Below the pieces are notes generated by a model that saw nothing but the letters and a program-made list of their open reading frames with translations, was not told the origin of the DNA and searched no databases. This document shows, piece by piece, positions 11,763 through 21,514 of a stretch of DNA of 64,000 bases (position 1 is its first letter; each line of letters opens with the position of its first letter). The position numbers were made by a program, and so were the translations under genes. This DNA is from Hippasteria phrygiana (lineage: Eukaryota > Echinodermata > Asteroidea > Valvatida > Goniasteridae). The stretch lies in contig JAZGUH010000719.1 in the NCBI GenBank assembly GCA_037893225.1, positions 124,001 to 188,000 on the forward strand, in the 5' to 3' direction.

Positions 11763-12645
11763 TTATTTATCTAAGGTAGCGACAAGTTTGGAAATCCTCT
11801 GCTGCATGTTTCTCTGCAGAAGGGGATTGCTTCGGAGAGGTTTGAGTTGTTTGACCAGCCCAGGAATATTAGATGTGAATTTTCTTGCAATCTGGACTGG
11901 TCTCTTTCTGGCCTTAACCGAAGAGAGGAATTTGATGAGTGCTGCTTGAGATAGTGGGCCTTTGGTAAGTGGGAGGACATCAGACGGAAGGTCTTCGTCC
12001 GTCTGTGTATCCTCCCAGGTGACGGAGTCGGTGTCGGCCTCGCCCGCGGTGGACGCCGGGGACGACGGCATGGGGGTTTGGGAACCACCGAGGGGCAGTG
12101 GCGGATCTACGGGGGGGGGGGGGGGGTTTGGGGGTTTAAACCCCCCCCCCCCCTTGGGCTGAGAAAAAAAAAATAACCAGTGTCGGGTGTCGAAAAATCG
12201 GCACGCTGGGGTGTGTAGGCCAATCACCTCAAGTAAACCCCCCCCCCCCTTGGGTAAAACCTAGATCCGCCCCTGAGGGGGGTGGGTGGGATGGAGGACT
12301 GGGAGTTGGGGGCCTGGGTGAGGGTGGGTGAGGCCGTCGACATGGGGCTCTGTTGTTTCCGGGCCAGTTTTCTGCGGGGGGAGGGTGAATTGAGGGGGAT
12401 GAGTTTAGGGGAGTCAGAGACTGGTGTGGGGGAAGTCTGTTTACGTTTGGAAACGACAGCGGAGAAGGATCTGGAGAGTGGATGGGGAGATCCCCATATC
12501 GACAGCACTTCGGGAGGATTAGAGGGAGGGTTGGTAGGGGGAGCCCGGACCCCGCCCCCGCCGGGGGTGCGCGCTGCAGCCGCGGTGCCCGAAGTGGGCG
12601 TGCTCGGATCCGCCGTGCTGGACGGGGGACCGGCGTAGCCCCACG
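11763..12645 (-). pseudogene. LINE-B ORF1: truncated and interrupted
   Basis: The C-terminal half of the ORF1 protein seen in LINE-A, ending with the same basic tail (RKRPVQIARKFTSNIPGL) and stop at 11763. A 180-bp MITE splits it at 12096-12275. The N-terminal half, including the zinc knuckle, is missing because of the deletion at 12645/12646. Confidence 0.75.
12096..12275. mobile_element. 180-bp MITE inserted in LINE-B ORF1
   Basis: Ends read CAGTGGCGGATCTA and, inverted, CAGGGGCGGATCTAG. Target duplication AGGGG at 12091-12095 and 12276-12280, confirmed against the uninterrupted LINE-A sequence (GAGGGGGGTGGG). It contains opposed homopolymers: a G run near 12110-12126, and C runs near 12137-12153 and 12238-12249. 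The superfamily is uncertain, since a 5-bp duplication does not fit the 8-bp hAT pattern. Confidence 0.8.
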
Positions 12646-12835
12646 TAAAATATAATAAAACTATAAAATTATAAAACCCGACAAAAGGAGGATGGTCTCG
12701 TTAGACCTATAAAGAAAACGGAATACAACAGTATAAAAACGGGGACCTAACAGGGTCTAAAAGCTGAAATATTCTTACTTTTTCCGGAGCTCGAGAAAAA
12801 CACGACCTGACCTGAGAAGAAAGAAAGAAAGAAAG

Positions 12836-12882
12836 AAATGCGACGATCACAATATACCAGCCTGCTTCGCAAGGCTGATATA
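12836..12882 (+). repeat. Hairpin tail module at the LINE-B 5' junction
   Basis: ATGCGACGATCACAATATACC plus the CAGCC/GGCTG TTCG hairpin, directly after (GAAA)n. This is the right half of the target repeat split by LINE-B. Confidence 0.75.
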
Positions 12883-12889
12883 AATATTG

Positions 12890-14640
12890 GTTTCACGCCA
12901 CAGCCTTGGCAAAAAATCTTTATTCTTTATCAGAACTAAACTGTGCCGGATGCCGAAGTTTGAGCAAACCGGTCACACATAAGAAAACAAGCGGGGCGCA
13001 CCGGACCCCAACCGCGGGCGCACCAGGCCCAAACTGATGGCACACCAGGCCAAATTGACGGCGCACCAGGCCCAAACCAATTTTAGGTACACCTGACCCA
13101 GATAGGCACAAAGGCCCTAGAAATGCACTTTTTGTAGTTTAAGAATACATTGTATAAAATACAATTGATTTCCCACTGATGTTACATTCAGTAGAATCAT
13201 AGCCTCCTGCTATACTCGTGAGCGCTATGGAAACTGCACTTATAAAATGCAGCAACGAATACAAACATTCTTTCAACACTTATTCTTGTTATATTTTATC
13301 ATAAAGGGAGGTTGTGGCTGTCTGACTGCCCCAAAAATGCCCAGAAGCGAAACAGCAAGAGGACACGAGAGCAGACTAAATGCAAAGCTAACTGAAAACA
13401 GGGGAGGGATGTGGTAGGTGAAATTGAATAAAATTTGCAGAGAAAATTGAAAATGATCCGCCAAGTTTGTAAAGCTGTGACAGAGTGGCTGCACTCAGAT
13501 ACCCGCGGACAAACTTAACGTCCCGACGCTAAGGCGGCGCTCCCAATTGGTTGGAAGTTTCTTTCTTTCTTGATTTGCATGGTGCATGTTGCATAATTCA
13601 TTAATACCTTAAATGGATGTGTGACGTCACTTCCTGTAATATGAAGAATGCATATTATTAAAGGTTAAAAGTCAGTGCCCAGGGCTGGCCTATGCGTACT
13701 ACAGGATATCGAGCATTAATTGCCTGAAAGGTCAGCTCACCGCTGTAATTTTGGGGAGGCTTATGTGCAGATAAGCAGTCGCCGAGTATAAGACCTTTTA
13801 CCATTTAATGATAAAAGGAAATATCTAACTACAAAGTAGGCTCGGCTACATATATCCGTTATGCAAGGAGGAAGACTGTCCGGGTCTTGTTATTTTTTCC
13901 CAATGTTAGTGCCTATGTTGATCAGAAGCACTATGGAAGTTCAATTTGTCGAGTGTTGTCTCCAGTTGGAGTAAATCCGGAACACTGCTTGTTGAGGATG
14001 GGGACTTGGTTGTTTTCCAATTTGGTTATTCATTTGGAGAAAAATCCGAAGCAAAAGGTGAGCTGGGTTGACTTTTGAGGAGTGGATGGAGATCAACCTG
14101 GTTTTTCTGCCACGGCTGTGCCTTGTTGGTTGTTTGAAAGCAGTCGATAATGTCTGAATGTAAAATGAAAATGGTCTCCAGTGGGAGCAAATTTACCCTG
14201 AGTCGATGTAAACTATGTCTGCTGTAAGCTGATAAAGCTTGCCCTTGGTTTTTTCCCACGTTGGTACTCTGGGTGGGTTATGAAATAGGGATATCTCGGC
14301 CACGCTGATCTACGGAGTTATAAACTTGGTTGCTACGGTAATGTGGAGCCGGATGGGAATTTCCCCATTTTTTCCCAAAAGGGTTTTTCGCGGAGTTTTC
14401 GCCCATCCCGTAAATTAGCAAAAGCCGAACACTGGAAAGCAGACTGTTTAACTGCATTTGAATTTGAATTTAATTTTGTAAATATCCATGTATTTGTTTT
14501 AATATTGCATATTGATTAAAATATTCGTTGTAATTAAAAATGTATGAAGTGTCCCACTGGAAGCCAGTGTTAAACTGTTTGTGCTCACCCTGGATATACA
14601 AAGGTCATAAATATACACTGTATATAAGGTGAGGGCTGAC
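12890..14640. other. No gene recognised; old repeat fragments
   Basis: I see no convincing coding sequence. Around 13005-13085 there are three imperfect copies of a ~25-base unit (GGCGCACCAGGCCCAAACTGA-like). A GTGACGTCAC motif lies at 13621-13630. The rest is unremarkable. Confidence 0.5.
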
Positions 14641-14649
14641 CCACATTTC

Positions 14650-14865
14650 AGTGAAAGTGGTTTTGGCCACACACAGTCATGTAAACGGTGCAATCGTGGA
14701 CCTCCCATTGTTCCTCTTTTGTTTATACTTTTTCGGAAGGCCTCCCATTGGTTTTGTACACGACTTTCAAACGGGGACCTTTCTCAATCAGGGACCCTAT
14801 TGTCCTCTTTTGTTAAAGGTCCCCTATTGAATGCAAAAACAAACTCACACACACACAAATGCGTT
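14650..14865 (+). repeat. Dispersed repeat family R1, copy 1
   Basis: Contains GTAAACGGTGCAATCGTGGAC, CCCATTGTTCCTCTTTTGTTT and CGGAAGGCCTCCCATTGGTT. Related copies in the window: 17575-17700 (+), 27830-27960 (-), 38265-38450 (-), 45645-45780 (+) and 45925-46060 (+). No coding capacity. Confidence 0.65.
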
Positions 14866-14934
14866 GTTGGATGGATTGGATGGTTTAAGCCCAGGGAGGG
14901 AGAGGTCAAGTTGTTCATTTGGTCATTTTGGTGA

Positions 14935-14995
14935 GTGGTAGGGTCAGCACAAACGGACGAGCGACTATCGCCGGGGGTGCTGGTTCACGTCCACT
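14935..14995 (+). other. Possible tRNA-related sequence upstream of a solo LTR
   Basis: GTGCTGGTTCACGTCCAC at 14978-14995 resembles a polymerase III B box, but the A box is poor. It might be a SINE head interrupted by the LTR at 15003. Weak call. Confidence 0.2.
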
Positions 14996-15002
14996 ATCCT
15001 GG

Positions 15003-15406
15003 TGTTATGTATGAATCTGAGCCACTCTCCCTCCATGGGCTCTTGTGCTGTGGATAAATGAATTATCCACACCAGGTATCAGCTTGTGAGAATTGGTTGC
15101 GCTTCTTAATGTGGGAAGCGGTTGCGCTTCTTAGTGTGAGAAGCGGTTGCGATTCTTGTAGGAATTCCAGAATAAATCGTTCAATATAGTCCATTGGGAT
15201 CAAGTCCATTGCGACGAATTTGTTGACTTGTATGTTACCTTGATCTTGTAATGATTGACTTTGTTAACGTGATGTAATGTAATGATTGACTTTGTTAACG
15301 TGTAAATTGTACATGCGATTGTTAAACTTGGTTTGACTGTCTCAGGCGAATAAATGCTTGCCGAGTACCACAGCATCAGTTTCCGTTGTGTCTCTTTTCA
15401 CAAACA
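15003..15406 (+). mobile_element. Possible solo LTR
   Basis: 404 bp beginning TGTTATG and ending AAACA (TGTT...AACA inverted ends). ATCCTG lies before it (14996-15001, with one extra G) and after it (15407-15412). It contains an AATAAA signal near 15349 and two internal tandem duplications: a GCGGTTGCGCTTCTTA unit at about 15095-15150 and an ATGATTGACTTTGTTAACGTG unit at about 15245-15302. No internal region accompanies it. Confidence 0.4.
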
Positions 15407-15429
15407 ATCCTGCATGCGGGCCTGCACGT

Positions 15430-15915
15430 GATTGGGGAGACAAACTCAATGTGGTGACATACTTTCATAATATTTTTCTCTGCAATGCTTGTGGTATTTA
15501 ATGAACTGAAAAGCAGAAAATTTCAAACATTTCCGATACAGATTACAATGAAACCACAACCGCAAATACATGATAACATATATCCATAATAGTAAACAAC
15601 AAAAACGAACCTACGCTATAGAACTTGCAAGTTGAACTAAAACTTTTCAGTAGTGGAGATTTGTTATTAAAAGTTTAAAATTCTCAAAATGTTCAGTAAG
15701 TTATTGCCCATTGTATTAAAGGCACCTTTGAAAAGAAATATGCTTGTTTCACAGAATGTTAAATTTTCCCTTTAGCTATTCATGGAGAACATGTATGTGT
15801 ACGCATTCAATCATATCCATATTCATCTCGTTTATTGATGTGTCGACGAACAAAGTGGAAATTAGGTCAAAACAGTGCCATCGTGTGCGCAAAGTTGGCT
15901 ATATACGAACTACAC
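15430..15915. other. No gene recognised
   Basis: AT-rich sequence without long frames, inverted repeats or recognisable element ends. Confidence 0.5.
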
Positions 15916-15922
15916 GTTGATA

Positions 15923-16156
15923 GACGAATTTCACATTAGCCCCGTCTGCGCACTTTCGGGTTGAAAGCGAGGCTCTCAGTGCTACAAACAAACACAGTAC
16001 TATTCGACAAATGTATTCATGCATGAATGAATCACGCCATAAATGGCAGTGCAGCGCACGTTTAGCACAGTAAGTTGTTTAGTTAGCGCCGAGATCCTCT
16101 CTTTCAAACCCGGAAGTGAGCATTTCGGTGCTATTTTTCGTCAATTCGGATTCGTC
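15923..16156. mobile_element. Palindromic MITE, family M1, copy 1
   Basis: TA-flanked ends GACGAATT at left and AATTCGGATTCGTC at right. Long inverted similarity inwards: GCGCACTTTCGGGTTGAAAGCGAGG versus the complement of CCTCTCTTTCAAACCCGGAAGTG. A second copy lies at 21316-21510. Confidence 0.65.
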
Positions 16157-16159
16157 TAT

Positions 16160-16625
16160 TACTATATTGGCATGGATACGCCCCCCGTGTGATATACACA
16201 TATCTGAGTGAGTACCCAGTTTAGAGAATATAAATATACAAATTTGAACCATGGAACTCTGAAGATATTTAACTGATGCAACATGGACAACTCATTTCGT
16301 CTCCATCATCCTGGTCGGTAGGGAAAGAGTTTGCAACGTAAAGAGCCAAACTTGCAGACCGAGAACTAAACTGCTATTTGATCTCTGATGTAATTGCTAC
16401 ATGGACAAAGAACACGAGAGGGAAAAAAATTACCAATGATTAAAAGTTATGTAAATTTGAATCGAGGCTAGAGGTGTCTCAGCGAATAGCTCTTCCGCGA
16501 TGCATATTAGTAATGCATGGGGTTTGCGTATGCTAAAAGTAAAGTCACATGTCAATTGTTTCCCCCGCCCCTCCCCAAGAAAAATATGTTAGGATTGGTA
16601 TTTCAGAACTGACCGAACCCTAACA
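16160..16625. other. No gene recognised
   Basis: Mixed AT-rich sequence. No frames or repeat boundaries that I can support. Confidence 0.5.
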
Positions 16626-16634
16626 CTGCAACAG

Positions 16635-16905
16635 CTGTGTTTAGAATTAAACACTTTTTAAACACTTTTGTTTCTATCAGTTTATTGCACCCTTTCACGC
16701 TCCACTGCTTTCAGCCACTACTTTCGGTCCCTACATCGTTGGAGTCCCTTCAGTCTCCCGACGACGGGGCAGAATATACTGTCCGAAACGTTGAGTTTCC
16801 TCGGTTCTTTTCAGAACCACACAAACTCACAAAAGAGAAAAGTTTCCACATGGTGCTACCGCAAATCTTTACCTTATTGCTACAACCTTCCGATCTTATA
16901 TAGAA
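16635..16905 (+). mobile_element. Penelope-like or related retroelement remnant with hammerhead-like motif
   Basis: The stretch CAGTCTCCCGACGACGGGGC ... GTCCGAAACGTTGAG has the layout of the hammerhead ribozymes reported in Penelope-like elements: a CNGANGA box (16758-16764), a stem-loop (GGGCAG 16767-16772, loop, CTGTCC 16779-16784) and GAAAC (16785-16789). The expected CTGANGA box reads CCGACGA here, so it may be inactive. The downstream part (CACATGGTGCTACCGCAAAT) is also repeat-like. No reverse transcriptase is present. Confidence 0.45.
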
Positions 16906-16989
16906 CTTTGGTATAGTACTTTTGGCCGTACACAGAAAAATAGTCAAAATACAAATGCCATGTGATTCGCTCTCGGCCAATCAAGACAC

Positions 16990-17560
16990 AGAACCTCTTC
17001 GTGAGGTGTTATAATACGATATATCTTTGAGAACGATTTTCATTTCATGGCCTTTAACATGCCTATACCTACAGTTCTGCTGAGGGTCGTGCTAGAAGTC
17101 CAACTCTTCTCGCTTGAACAAATCGGCCAGGTGGCGTTTCCTTTTCCCTTGCTCAGCATTTGCTTTTGCGCGAGCCGCATCTTTAGCCTAGCGTGGACAA
17201 TAGAAAGCAAGATAAAATTTACTCCTCTCGTGCAAAGGAAAAGGCATAACATTTTTGGTTCATTTCCTTCAATTTCAAACAATTGTCTTGATTAAAACTG
17301 AAATGATTTTCATTACCGGTACCCCTCCACCAAAAACAAAGTCGCTGTTGCATACCCTGTGTGGACATTATTTTGTTCTCGTGTAGTTAAGACAAAACAC
17401 GTTGGATATCAAATTTCGACAGTAATGTCCTTGGAGTGTTCTACGCTACGACAAACAAACCTATCAAAAAATGCCTGTAAGACCACTTTTCAGAAAGTGG
17501 AAAACGTTGTGTGGACAGGTATACAAGTCCACACAACGTCTTCAGATCCTGCATTGTGTG
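16990..17560. other. No gene recognised; one strong hairpin
   Basis: No supported coding sequence. A hairpin at 17504-17540 has 13-base arms (ACGTTGTGTGGAC and its complement), and GTGTGGACAT recurs nearby at about 17360 and 17555. Confidence 0.5.
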
Positions 17561-17574
17561 GACATCTCTGCACA

Positions 17575-17700
17575 CAAGTGTGTAAACGCCTGCAACCGGG
17601 GACTTCATATTGTCCTATTGTTCATACTTTAACTTGCAAAAGCAAACTACTCACCTCCACACAAATGTATACCCCGTTTTTTCCCATTGTTGCCCCTCTG
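17575..17700 (+). repeat. Dispersed repeat family R1, copy 2, with a poly-C tract after it
   Basis: TGTAAACGCCTGCAACCGGGG and CTATTGTTCATACTTTAAC match family R1 (copy 1 at 14650). A run of more than 20 C follows at about 17717-17738. Confidence 0.55.
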
Positions 17701-17820
17701 TTCGTGTACTTAAGCCCCCCCCCCCCCCCCCCCCCCATAGACTTGTGGAACAAATGTGTATCCTTTTGTTCTTGGTCTCCACAAGGTACTCAATTTAGAA
17801 ACACCACATAATACCGTACA

Positions 17821-17990
17821 GACTGCCATGGTCCAATGGTTACGGTGTCAAACTCGTGTTCGGTGATATGTACGTGGGTTTGAATCCCACAGGGAAATTA
17901 TCGCAATAGTATAAATGTGTACCTGTGAGTACAGAATAGATTCACTGATGACCGGGGGTAATTACTGTGAGACACTTGTAAACGATATAC
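17821..17990 (+). mobile_element. tRNA-derived SINE (Glu/Asp-like head)
   Basis: A box TGGTCCAATGG at 17829-17839 and B box GGTTTGAATCC at 17877-17887, spaced as in a tRNA. The order and sequence (CCAATGGTTA ... GGGTTTGAATCCCAC) resemble tRNA-Glu or tRNA-Asp. No anticodon stem survives, so this is a SINE head or tRNA pseudogene rather than a functional tRNA. The body probably extends to about 17990. Confidence 0.5.
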
Positions 17991-18321
17991 TCACCTTTTG
18001 CAAATTGTCCCAGTTCTGCAGGCCACGCAAAATGCAAGAAATTACAGGATCAAAAGGTGAGATTGCAAATTAAATAGTCTTTATAGTGTCCGGCGAAATG
18101 GGCCATTATTTGAGCAAAGAAAATGCCAATCAGTTTAAAATTAAGAGTCTTTGACCAGTGCATTCTACCAGCAATGACTTGTTGATCAGAGAATTGGGCA
18201 ATGACAATGAACATGGAACAACAATTATGTACAGCACAAATAAGTATGGAAAGGAGCATGCTTGGAATAACAAAGAGAGATAGGAAAACAAACAAATTGA
18301 TTCGTGAACAAACCAGGGTTC

Positions 18322-18602
18322 AAAGTGTATAGTAGAAGCTATCAGACGGAAACAATTCAAATGGGCAGGACATATCGCTAGAATGAAAGACAATCGATGG
18401 ACAAAACGATTGACAGAATGGACACCAAGGATAGGCTCACGAAATAAGAGTAGACTCAAAAACTAGATGGAGGGACGAAATTGTCAAATTTGCCGGCACT
18501 ACATGGTCAAGAACTGCACAGGACAGACGGATGTGGCACCAGCTTGGGAGGTCTGCGCCTTGCAGTGGGCTGATAATGGCTGAAATGATGATGATGAGTA
18601 TG
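18322..18602 (+). pseudogene. 3' end of a second LINE family (reverse-transcriptase C-terminus)
   Basis: The frame reads RKQFKWAGHIARMKDNRW and then TEWTPRIGS. After a frameshift and stop near 18465 it continues WRDEIVKFAGTTWSRTAQDR. This matches the conserved C-terminal tail of many endonuclease/RT LINEs (W-GH-RM, W-P, W-D-I, AQDR--W). It ends in GGCTGATAATGGCTGAAATGATGATGATG, i.e. an ATG-type microsatellite tail usual for RTE-like elements. The copy is 5'-truncated and dead. Confidence 0.65.
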
Positions 18603-18898
18603 TTCTTATAACTTTCCTCTTACTGGTTAAAGTTAGACATAATTTTGGAATAAATTATCGCTTGTTTCGACTGGAAGATTAACTATTCAAACAGCGTGTC
18701 CTAAAATGTTACCAACTTAGTAATGTACAAATAGAATGAAAAGCGGAAGCAAAGAACGTTTTCATTATTGGCCTACTACTTCACAAAGATATGAAATGTT
18801 ACATACCATTCCTTCACAGTTCTGAGGTTTGGATAGAGCATCACGAGAGCAGAGGAATAAAGTCGAAAAACAAGGCCTTTTCATTTCGTCAACGATAC

Positions 18899-19232
18899 CA
18901 CGAAGTAACACCCAAGTGCACCGTCGTTCACTCGGTACATTTTCGTTTCCACGAACTAACACCCATCTTTATTTCACCAGTTTGAAGGTTTTTATTGGTT
19001 TTTTTCTGTAACCCAACAAGAATACAAACGAAGTAAATTCCTATCAAACCTTTAAAAGCGTTTTTCTCTGAATAGTATTCCCGCAACATGCTTTGTAATT
19101 TGTGAAGTCAAAAATCGCACGTCACTGTCTGAAGTGCGCGCGCACACTTGGGTGTTAGTTCGTGAAACCAAAACTATTCATTGAGCGGTTTTCACGAAGT
19201 AACACCGCAGTGGACTTAGGTGTTACTTCGTG
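18899..19232. mobile_element. Palindromic MITE, family M2, copy 1
   Basis: Outer ends CACGAAGTAACACC and its complement. An inner palindrome (18943-19172) reads TTTCCACGAACTAACACCCA on one side and its near-complement on the other. A second copy lies at 53621-53930. GCGCGC-rich next to the inner right arm. Confidence 0.6.
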
Positions 19233-19750
19233 TGTCGGTGTCGATGTATTTAAAAGAAAAATGGTAGGACCGTACCAACTCCAAAGCTGGAAAAAAACTT
19301 TTTTGCCGAAATATTCAGAAGGGACAGTTAGTCAAATGAAAAACCCTGGAATTAAGATTACTGTATTACTCAACACCTTAATTTTGAATCACAAAATGAT
19401 ATCAATTTTGGCGTTTCACTTTACGTTTTACGGACTCCGAAACACTCTTCCGAATAATGCATCATCCATCCAATATTATAGTAGCTGGTGTTATTTTAAC
19501 ATCAATCTCAACACCCAGCGATAGAAATAGATTTGGTGGTAAAACTCTAACACCACAGGTTTCGCAGAAACGGGGCAACCTCATTTTGCCATCTGAATAA
19601 ATCGTGAACCAAAACTCCTATGTAATATACTCCTGACTAGTCTTGGTTCCAAGACGTCCTTAGCGGTGCGACGTATATAGCGCGCACGGCCGGCCGACAG
19701 CGCCCTCTCGCTACACACACACGCCACGGTCAAGTCTTTGTTATTTGGCA

Positions 19751-19780
19751 AGTTCTGCTCGCGAAATCGCGAGCAGAACT
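19751..19780. repeat. Perfect palindrome, 14-base arms, 2-base loop
   Basis: AGTTCTGCTCGCGA, AA, then the exact complement. It lies just inside the left arm of the RecQ-containing unit. Confidence 0.9.
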
Positions 19781-19909
19781 GTGTGGCATTTGCATGCGCG
19801 TGTGACGTAGCTGCATTATTGCATGTAAATCGCAAACACTCACTAGTCTAGTTTCTGTACTCACGTTGGGTGTACGTGTCCATAGAACTATATGGGGCTC
19901 CTACCGGTA

Positions 19910-20555
19910 CCAGAGCCCCATAGAAAGAAGCCCAGTTTTCCTATAGGCTACTGCAGAACGAATAAGAACACAATTTTCTTGCACTGTGTTTACACTGTGC
20001 GCACAAAAACCGCTGAAAAGTTTAACCCAAAAATCTGTCTGTTGCATACTTTACATCCTCAACTTGTGTGCACCAAGCAAAGGATCGATCGAATCTGTCC
20101 CAATTTCAGAAAAACAAGTGAAAAAATCCCTGTAAGTTCCAGACTGAAGCAATATGAATTTACAAGAAGCAACAAGACCCAGTACAAAGGTCAGGCATGA
20201 GCCAATCACTTCACAGGGCTGTTGGTTATTCATGATTAATCTCAACAGCCCTGTGAAGTGATTGGCTGATGTCTGACCTTTGTTCTGGGTCATATTGCTT
20301 CTTGAGATTCAAAATGCTTCAGTTTGGAACAGGGATTTTTCACCTTTTTTCTTCTAAAACTGGGACAGATTTGACCGATCCTTTGCTTGGTGCACACAAG
20401 GTGAGGATGTAAAGTAAGCAACAGACAGATTTTTGGGGTAAACTTTGCAGCAGTTTTTGTGTGCACAGTGTAAACACAGTGCATGAAAATTGTGTTCTAT
20501 ATTCTTGCTGTAGTAGCCTATGTGAACATTTTGCATTCTTTCTATGGGGCTCTGG
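19910..20555. mobile_element. 646-bp hairpin MITE
   Basis: Almost the whole element is one inverted repeat centred near 20232. Ends are CCAGAGCCCCATAG and its complement, flanked by TA at 19908-19909 and 20556-20557. Arms of ~310 bases share, for example, CTTTGCTTGGTGCACACAAG and AGCCCTGTGAAGTGATTGG. It has no coding capacity. TA duplication suggests a Tc1/mariner-type partner. Confidence 0.8.
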
Positions 20556-20654
20556 TACAATTAGTTAAGTTCTAGGGGTATCCGTACGTGTGTACGGGCA
20601 GCCTTCCTTCCTGGTGCAGCGCAGTACCAAGTCATTCGTAGTTTGTTGGAAAAA

Positions 20655-21043
20655 ATGTCTGATCGCGTAGACAAAGCGATGGATTTTACAGAAAAAAAAC
20701 TGGGCTTTGGAAAGCTAAAAAGTCATCAGATCAGTGTCATTCATCAATTTGTACGTGGCCATAATTTGTTTGTTAATTTCCCAACGGGGTTTGGCAAGAG
20801 TGTAATTTTTTAAGCTGCTCCATTTCTTGAACCATAGCTATGCTTAAACGAAACGAAGTAACCGAATACAAACAGGAGAAACCGCTGGTTATTGTCGTCG
20901 TGCCATTGAAAGCCCTGGCCGTTGATCAGTTACATCGTGCTGAACATGTGGGACTGATATTCCAGATCACATTTTGGAACAATCCGAAGATTTTTCAATC
21001 CTGTTTGCCAGTCAGTCCAGAATCACTCTGCTCAGAACGTTAA
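20655..21043 (+). pseudogene. RecQ-like DNA helicase, N-terminal fragment, broken
   Basis: ATG 20655 opens a 52-codon frame with the start of a RecQ-family helicase domain: LGFGKLKSHQISVIHQFVRG (RecQ-type N-terminal box), then NLFVNFPTGFGKSVIF (Walker A, motif I). A TAA at 20811-20813 ends it. After a further stop and a frame change, the next helicase block follows (PLVIVVVPLKALAVDQL, motif Ia) in the frame from 20840. Similarity ends near 20985, and the last ~50 bases (CAATCCTGTTTGCCAGT) are shared with 62228-62275, so the gene was cut by a repeat. No DEAH box or later motifs are present. It could be a captured host exon or a relic of a helicase-carrying transposon. Confidence 0.65.
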
Positions 21044-21315
21044 CTGACTAGTAAGTTATTACTAAAACATGAGTTTCCTCCAGTGCGGAAGCGCGATTAT
21101 TCGTGTGACCCGCCTGTTAAATTATGCATAATTAAGCAGGTCGCGCGCGCTCCCATGCGAAATAGCCAAGACGTTCTTAGCGATTTGGCCTTGGCGTGTC
21201 AGTATTAAAGTGTGTTGCTTGAGTGCGCTGTCGGCCGACCGTTGCGCGCTACACATCGCACAACTAAGGACTCTTGGAATTGAGACTAACTCCTGACCTG
21301 AAAAAGCACCCAGTA

Positions 21316-21510
21316 GAGGAATTTCACATTAGCCCCGTCTGCGCACTTCCTGGTTGAAAGCGAGGATGTCAATGCTAAACAAAAACAGTGCTATTCAACG
21401 AATCCATTCATGCGTGAATGGTCAGCCGTTTACTTAATAGCACTGAGAGCCTCTTTTACAAACCCGAAAGTGCGCAGTTTGATGCTGTTTTCGTCAATAT
21501 GGAATTCGTT
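21316..21510. mobile_element. Palindromic MITE, family M1, copy 2
   Basis: TA-flanked copy of the element at 15923-16156, sharing GGAATTTCACATTAGCCCCG and GTTGAAAGCGAGG. The right arm is GCCTCTTTTACAAACCCGAAAGTGCGCAG. Confidence 0.6.
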
Positions 21511-21514
21511 TATA

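Larger units (their letters stand above)
5419..12816 (-). mobile_element. Tx1-like LINE retrotransposon, copy B, with nested insertions
   Basis: A second copy of the LINE-A family, close to full length, on the minus strand. The 3' end lies near 5419, where the hairpin module gives way to AT-rich 3' UTR; the 5' end is at 12816. Both sides are flanked by the same hairpin/(GAAA)n repeat, so the insertion lies inside a (CTTT)n tract of that repeat. ORF2 is split by a 1.6-kb TTAA-flanked element (6386-7992). ORF1 is split by a 180-bp MITE (12096-12275). About 1 kb of ORF1 and leader is deleted at 12645/12646, compared with LINE-A 2996 to about 4040. Several single-base frameshifts show it is inactive and older than copy A. 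Confidence 0.85.
19627..21297. mobile_element. Inverted-repeat-bounded unit enclosing a RecQ-like fragment
   Basis: The left arm (about 19633-19710) and the reverse complement of the right arm (about 21214-21292) align over ~75 bases. Shared blocks include TTCCAAGA, GTCCTTAG, TGCGA and CGGCCGACAGCGC. Inside lie a perfect 30-base palindrome, a 646-bp hairpin MITE and a RecQ-like helicase fragment. Whether this is one transposon or two opposed copies of a repeat cannot be settled here; no clear target duplication is visible. Confidence 0.45.

Noticed and set aside
20840..21043. Intact small protein starting at 20840
   Set aside because: It is the out-of-frame continuation of the RecQ-like pseudogene and ends in a repeat shared with 62228.
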